Below, in pieces: positions 60,925 through 64,000 of a stretch of 64,000 bases of DNA (within the stretch, counting starts at the first letter, position 1; each line of letters opens with the position of its first letter). The stretch comes from Croceimicrobium sp965279135. GTDB lineage: Bacteria > Bacteroidota > Bacteroidia > Flavobacteriales > Schleiferiaceae. The position numbers and the translations under genes are program-made. The notes under the pieces are model-generated. The model was not told the DNA's origin and searched no databases. It was given only the letters and a program-made list of their open reading frames with translations. The DNA lies in assembly GCA_965279135.1 (NCBI GenBank), contig OZ257133.1, positions 2,108,001-2,172,000 on the forward strand. Direction: 5' to 3'.

Positions 60925-62421
60925 ATGCAAAACAATCAGCTTACCTCCTTGGTCAGACTGATCGAAAACCTTGATGACTCCCAAATTGAAGAACTTCGTG
61001 AAAACTTAAATCGTAAGTGCTTCAAAAAGAACACACAGAGTAAATTATTACCATTTTTTTTGAGAGTAATTGACCAAGAAACTGGGATTACAAAAGCCAC
61101 CGATCGAGAAAGAAAACTAGGAGAACTTTTAGAGGATCGAATACTAGATCAACTCATTAGTTCACCTCCTCAGGAGGCAGATCGAATTCATTGTTCTTTC
61201 AATTTAGAGAGAAGGTTACTTAAAGCCAGAGTTCTTTTACAGAAGGATGTATATCAAAGATCAGAAAAGCATCTGTGCACCTTAATTCGAAATGCAAAAA
61301 AGGATGAAGACTATGAAATCGCTATTCGGGCCGAAAGAACTTTAATTTCAATTACTGCCCTGCATAAGGAGGATAGAAAGTATGCTACCTACCTAAAAGA
61401 GATTGATGAGCTTGAATATTGCAATAGCCATAAGAACCAGGCCATTCGTCTTTTTCAGGAGCTACGCATACGTAAGCAACGCCTCTTAACGGAGAACTTG
61501 AGTATCTATTTGGAAAATTGCTGCAATCGCTTGGAAGGTTTAAGCGAAAAAACCCAATCTAAGACCATCCGTTTTATTCAACTCTATTTTCTAAAAGACA
61601 AGCTTGAAATGGCGGGAGATCCTGGGGCTTCAATCGGCTTAATCGAAGAACTACAAGAGCTTTGTCCTTATGCGCTTTCGAACTATCTCCTCTCCTCGAG
61701 TTTCGAATTGTTTTTTGATCTCGCCCGTTTACAATTCAGTATGGGACAGAGCTGGATGGCAGAGTTTTTCCTGAAAAGCTGCCTCAGGCACTTGGAGCCC
61801 AGGGCCTATGTATATCAGCAATCCTTAGAATTGTTGTTGTTCCTCTATCATCATCAAGATCGAAGAAATCAGCGCGATCGAATATTGGAGGAAGATGCCC
61901 CCCATTTGATTTATGCCGATCACCTTAGCCCTGAAGATCGCTCCAAGTGGCTCTTTTACCGTGCCTGTATTGCGCTGGAAAAAGGTCGTGCTCATCAGTG
62001 TTTAAAAGACATTGATCGGATATACAATTTGGAAAAACCAAAAGATGATCTCAATCTTAATCTACGCATCCTCCGCATTACCGCTTTAATCGAAAGTTCG
62101 CTTTTCGACCATGCGGATTTAGAGATTGAAGCCTGCCGAAAGTTCATCGCACGCAAAAAGCTTACGGAAATGCTGGCCCAATTAGATCTTAACGAAGTGC
62201 TCACTAAGCTCAAGCAACTAAAACAGAATGGTTACCAGATTATTGAGTTAGATGGGGATAATCCTATCAGGTTTAAGCCTGCTCTTCTGAAATACACCCT
62301 ATTCAACTATGCCAATTGGTGGTCCTTAAAGCATAAGAGAGCACCTATTCGTTTAAGTTTTCACGAGGATCGTAGGACTCAATGGATCGAGAAGGGGGAG
62401 TCGGAGCCTATATTTTTGTGA
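60925..62421 (+). CDS. uncharacterised helical-repeat protein divergent from the T2SS-like operon
   Basis: A 498-residue cytoplasmic protein with no signal peptide and no membrane segment. It is almost entirely helical with regularly spaced hydrophobics, like TPR/HEAT-type repeats (e.g. LFFDLARLQFSMGQSWMAEF; YRACIALEKGRAHQCLKDID). I do not recognise a family. It is divergent from the pseudopilus operon across 117 bp, so shared regulation is possible, but a functional link is unproven. The frame starts with the ATG at 60925. Confidence 0.7.
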   Translation: MQNNQLTSLVRLIENLDDSQIEELRENLNRKCFKKNTQSKLLPFFLRVIDQETGITKATDRERKLGELLEDRILDQLISSPPQEADRIHCSFNLERRLLKARVLLQKDVYQRSEKHLCTLIRNAKKDEDYEIAIRAERTLISITALHKEDRKYATYLKEIDELEYCNSHKNQAIRLFQELRIRKQRLLTENLSIYLENCCNRLEGLSEKTQSKTIRFIQLYFLKDKLEMAGDPGASIGLIEELQELCPYALSNYLLSSSFELFFDLARLQFSMGQSWMAEFFLKSCLRHLEPRAYVYQQSLELLLFLYHHQDRRNQRDRILEEDAPHLIYADHLSPEDRSKWLFYRACIALEKGRAHQCLKDIDRIYNLEKPKDDLNLNLRILRITALIESSLFDHADLEIEACRKFIARKKLTEMLAQLDLNEVLTKLKQLKQNGYQIIELDGDNPIRFKPALLKYTLFNYANWWSLKHKRAPIRLSFHEDRRTQWIEKGESEPIFL

Positions 62422-62753
62422 ATCAACCTGCATGGGTATTTGATAGGTAACCTCTAGCTTTCTTAGTTTGATGATGGGACTAAAATGGATTGTTAGATTT
62501 CATCATAAGACTTAAACAATAACCTACTAAATACAATAATTACCAATAGATTGGAGACTTACAATTATGAAACGAAAACATTGGTAATCCATAGAGTTAA
62601 GAACTGAACCATCTTACAATTTACCATTATGATCAATGCCCTTACTCGTGATTTACTTCAGGATTAACAACTCAATTAAATATTTAGTGCTAGGAATAGC
62701 TAGATAATCTTGCAGTGATTTTTATAAATATTAATGGGCCAGAGGTAGTTATG
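62422..62753. other. AT-rich intergenic region, no gene seen
   Basis: These 332 bp have no convincing ORF, RNA or terminator on either strand. The GC content falls noticeably below the rest of the window and stays low to the end, marking the border of an accessory region. Confidence 0.6.
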
Positions 62754-63560
62754 CTATCGAAGGTAGCTATCTAAAATCAAGCCACAAGTCATGTTCTTGG
62801 TTTCATCGGTGATCAGTTTAAGATTTTCAATTATTTGATTTCTTGTCCAACCATGAGAGTTCAGTGTAATCCATGCTCTTTCATATTCATGCCTTTCCAT
62901 GAAATCTTTAAATATCATAGGTAGATTGTCAGAGTCAAACCAGATCGGGACATGCTCAATTTCTGAAAGCCAAGCTTTATTTGCAACTTCATATGTTGAG
63001 GCATATTTAATTAGCCCTGAATTAAAAAGCTTCTCTGATGATATGTAATTACCGTTATATTCTTCAATACTTGAACAATAAGTCAATGGAGTCTTCACAT
63101 CAAAATATATGAGATTCCTATACATCCTTGAATCATCCCCATATTTTGCACCAAAGTCATCAACCCTTTGGAATTCGGCAAAGTCCAAATCACTAGAGAA
63201 TTGAATAATTTCTTCAGTAATAGATTCGGTTACCATATCCATTTGCAAAATCATTGACGTAACTATCTGGTCCCGCGTTCGTGCTTTTTCTAACATATAA
63301 TCTCCCTCCAAATAAAACTCAACGAAGGATATGGGCTCTCTAATCTTAGAAAATGGATGTAATAGGACACCCTGCATAGAAGGGGATGAATAGTCCATAA
63401 ATAGCGGTAACAACATTGGAGGATACGGATACTTAATAGGGACTTTATCAACAGGGTTATAGCTTCTATTTATGATCGGAATATCAATATTACCCCTACA
63501 TAAATCGCAAAATTTTCGGTCGAATCCTAAGGATTCAAGTATTCGAATTTTATTTTCCAT
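62754..63560 (-). CDS. candidate immunity protein (unidentified, 268 residues)
   Basis: A soluble protein with no signal peptide or membrane segment, rich in acidic and aromatic residues, and with a CDLC motif near the start. It does not match a named family that I recognise. Its ATG overlaps the stop of the upstream broken toxin-like frame (overlap 11 bases), which is the common toxin-immunity arrangement. Base composition is AT-rich like its neighbour. The immunity role is inferred from order and overlap only. Confidence 0.55.
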   Translation of the reverse strand: MENKIRILESLGFDRKFCDLCRGNIDIPIINRSYNPVDKVPIKYPYPPMLLPLFMDYSSPSMQGVLLHPFSKIREPISFVEFYLEGDYMLEKARTRDQIVTSMILQMDMVTESITEEIIQFSSDLDFAEFQRVDDFGAKYGDDSRMYRNLIYFDVKTPLTYCSSIEEYNGNYISSEKLFNSGLIKYASTYEVANKAWLSEIEHVPIWFDSDNLPMIFKDFMERHEYERAWITLNSHGWTRNQIIENLKLITDETKNMTCGLILDSYLR

Positions 63561-64000
63561 TTTTATTTATATCTGGTGGACCAATAAGTGGCGTGCTCGA
63601 AACATCTATTTGATGTTCAGGAGCAATCGGCCCCTTCCAATAATTTGAACCTGAACTAATCCTCTTATGCAAAATCGTATGCTCAGCCCTTTTAACCTGT
63701 TCAACTAAATGTCTAGGATTGGCAATGGCTTCAGGGAACTGAGTTATTGGGAAATTCCAATGACGCACTTCTCCAATTATCTTCATACCCTCCTGCTTCG
63801 CATTTTCACCGAATCGATCTCTTAAGTATTTATAGGTTTATACTAATTCTAAATGAGCCATTTTCACACCGTCATCAATGTTCTTAAGATAGGTTTTATT
63901 AGAATTTGGTCTAGATGAGAAGGATGCGTCCCTAAGTGTTTGATTCCAAATTCTTAATGGTTTAGGATCATCGGCAAGGGTTTTAAGCTTAAAATCCGAT
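63550..64000 (-). pseudogene. C-terminal region of a probable polymorphic toxin, broken by an in-frame TAA
   Basis: On the minus strand one frame is open from the window edge to 63841, meets a TAA (63838-63840), and then continues open to 63550 with 17 sense codons before the next ATG at 63786. Both sides read sensibly in the same frame (KNIDDGVKMAHLELV, stop, TYKYLRDRFGENAKQEG, then EVRHWNFPITQFPEAIANPR). The last part, with RHW..., NPRHLV and RAEHTILHKRI, resembles HNH/endonuclease VII-type toxin tails, and ends PLIGPPDINKNGK. The N-terminal part of the gene is beyond the window. A sequencing error or recoding are alternatives. Confidence 0.55.

Noticed and set aside
1..64000. tRNA, rRNA, CRISPR array, attachment site or replication origin
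   Set aside because: I found no cloverleaf, conserved rRNA stretch, regularly spaced repeat array, att duplication or DnaA-box cluster by eye. A dedicated scan would be more sensitive.

Overview
The window is a chromosomal stretch from a member of the Bacteroidota, most likely a marine flavobacterium (order Flavobacteriales). The evidence is four secreted proteins with type IX secretion C-terminal sorting domains (YPNPA/YPNPV motifs), Bacteroidota-type promoters (TTTG and TAnnTTTG boxes), DUF6428, DUF779 and S23-like four-helix-bundle genes, and moderate GC with short gaps. Genus is not determined. I saw no rRNA, tRNA, CRISPR array or intact insertion sequence.

Layout. 1-5.95 kb is a surface-polysaccharide segment: an NAD(P)-binding protein, two divergent sulfotransferases, two family-2 glycosyltransferases and an O-antigen ligase/polymerase with TPRs. 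6-17 kb is general metabolism and signalling: a VTT membrane protein, a class-III aminotransferase, a histidine kinase/receiver pair, a GlcD-type FAD dehydrogenase, a DPP-IV-type peptidase, a POT peptide transporter, Dps and a thioesterase. 17-19.3 kb is an MbnP/MbnH-type copper-linked lipoprotein and diheme enzyme pair. 19.4-30.6 kb is an acetate/propionate module: acs, prpE, a receiver protein, a CrbS-like symporter-kinase, a 59-residue membrane protein, an ActP-like symporter with a DUF4212 partner, a porin-like protein and an InsA-like DNA-binding protein.

30.7-46 kb combines fatty-acid and aldehyde oxidation (fadE; marR-fadN-fadA; araC/ALDH/DUF779) with an ECF sigma factor, a membrane-spanning partner protein and two tandem T9SS-secreted PKD proteins. 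The two PKD genes share a promoter of the form GTCCC-N17-CGTA, so they are probably targets of that sigma factor. A palindrome of the form TTATGCAYGCATAR lies in the marR promoter spacer and again upstream of fadE, which suggests that MarR controls the whole beta-oxidation set.

46-50.2 kb holds a DUF6428 gene behind an ArsR-like operator and two more T9SS cargo proteins. 50.3-60.8 kb is a tightly overlapping 12-gene operon for a type II secretion/type IV pilus-like machine (pseudopilins, prepilin peptidase, GspE, secretin, GspL/M/C-like proteins, GspF). It also encodes two unusual components: a lipoprotein with repeated fibronectin-III-like units and a pseudopilin-like protein with a bactofilin/beta-helix-like body. 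Machines of this type are uncommon in Bacteroidota, and this operon is the most noteworthy system here. The window ends in AT-rich accessory DNA that carries the C-terminal part of a probable polymorphic toxin, broken by an in-frame stop, and an overlapping candidate immunity gene.
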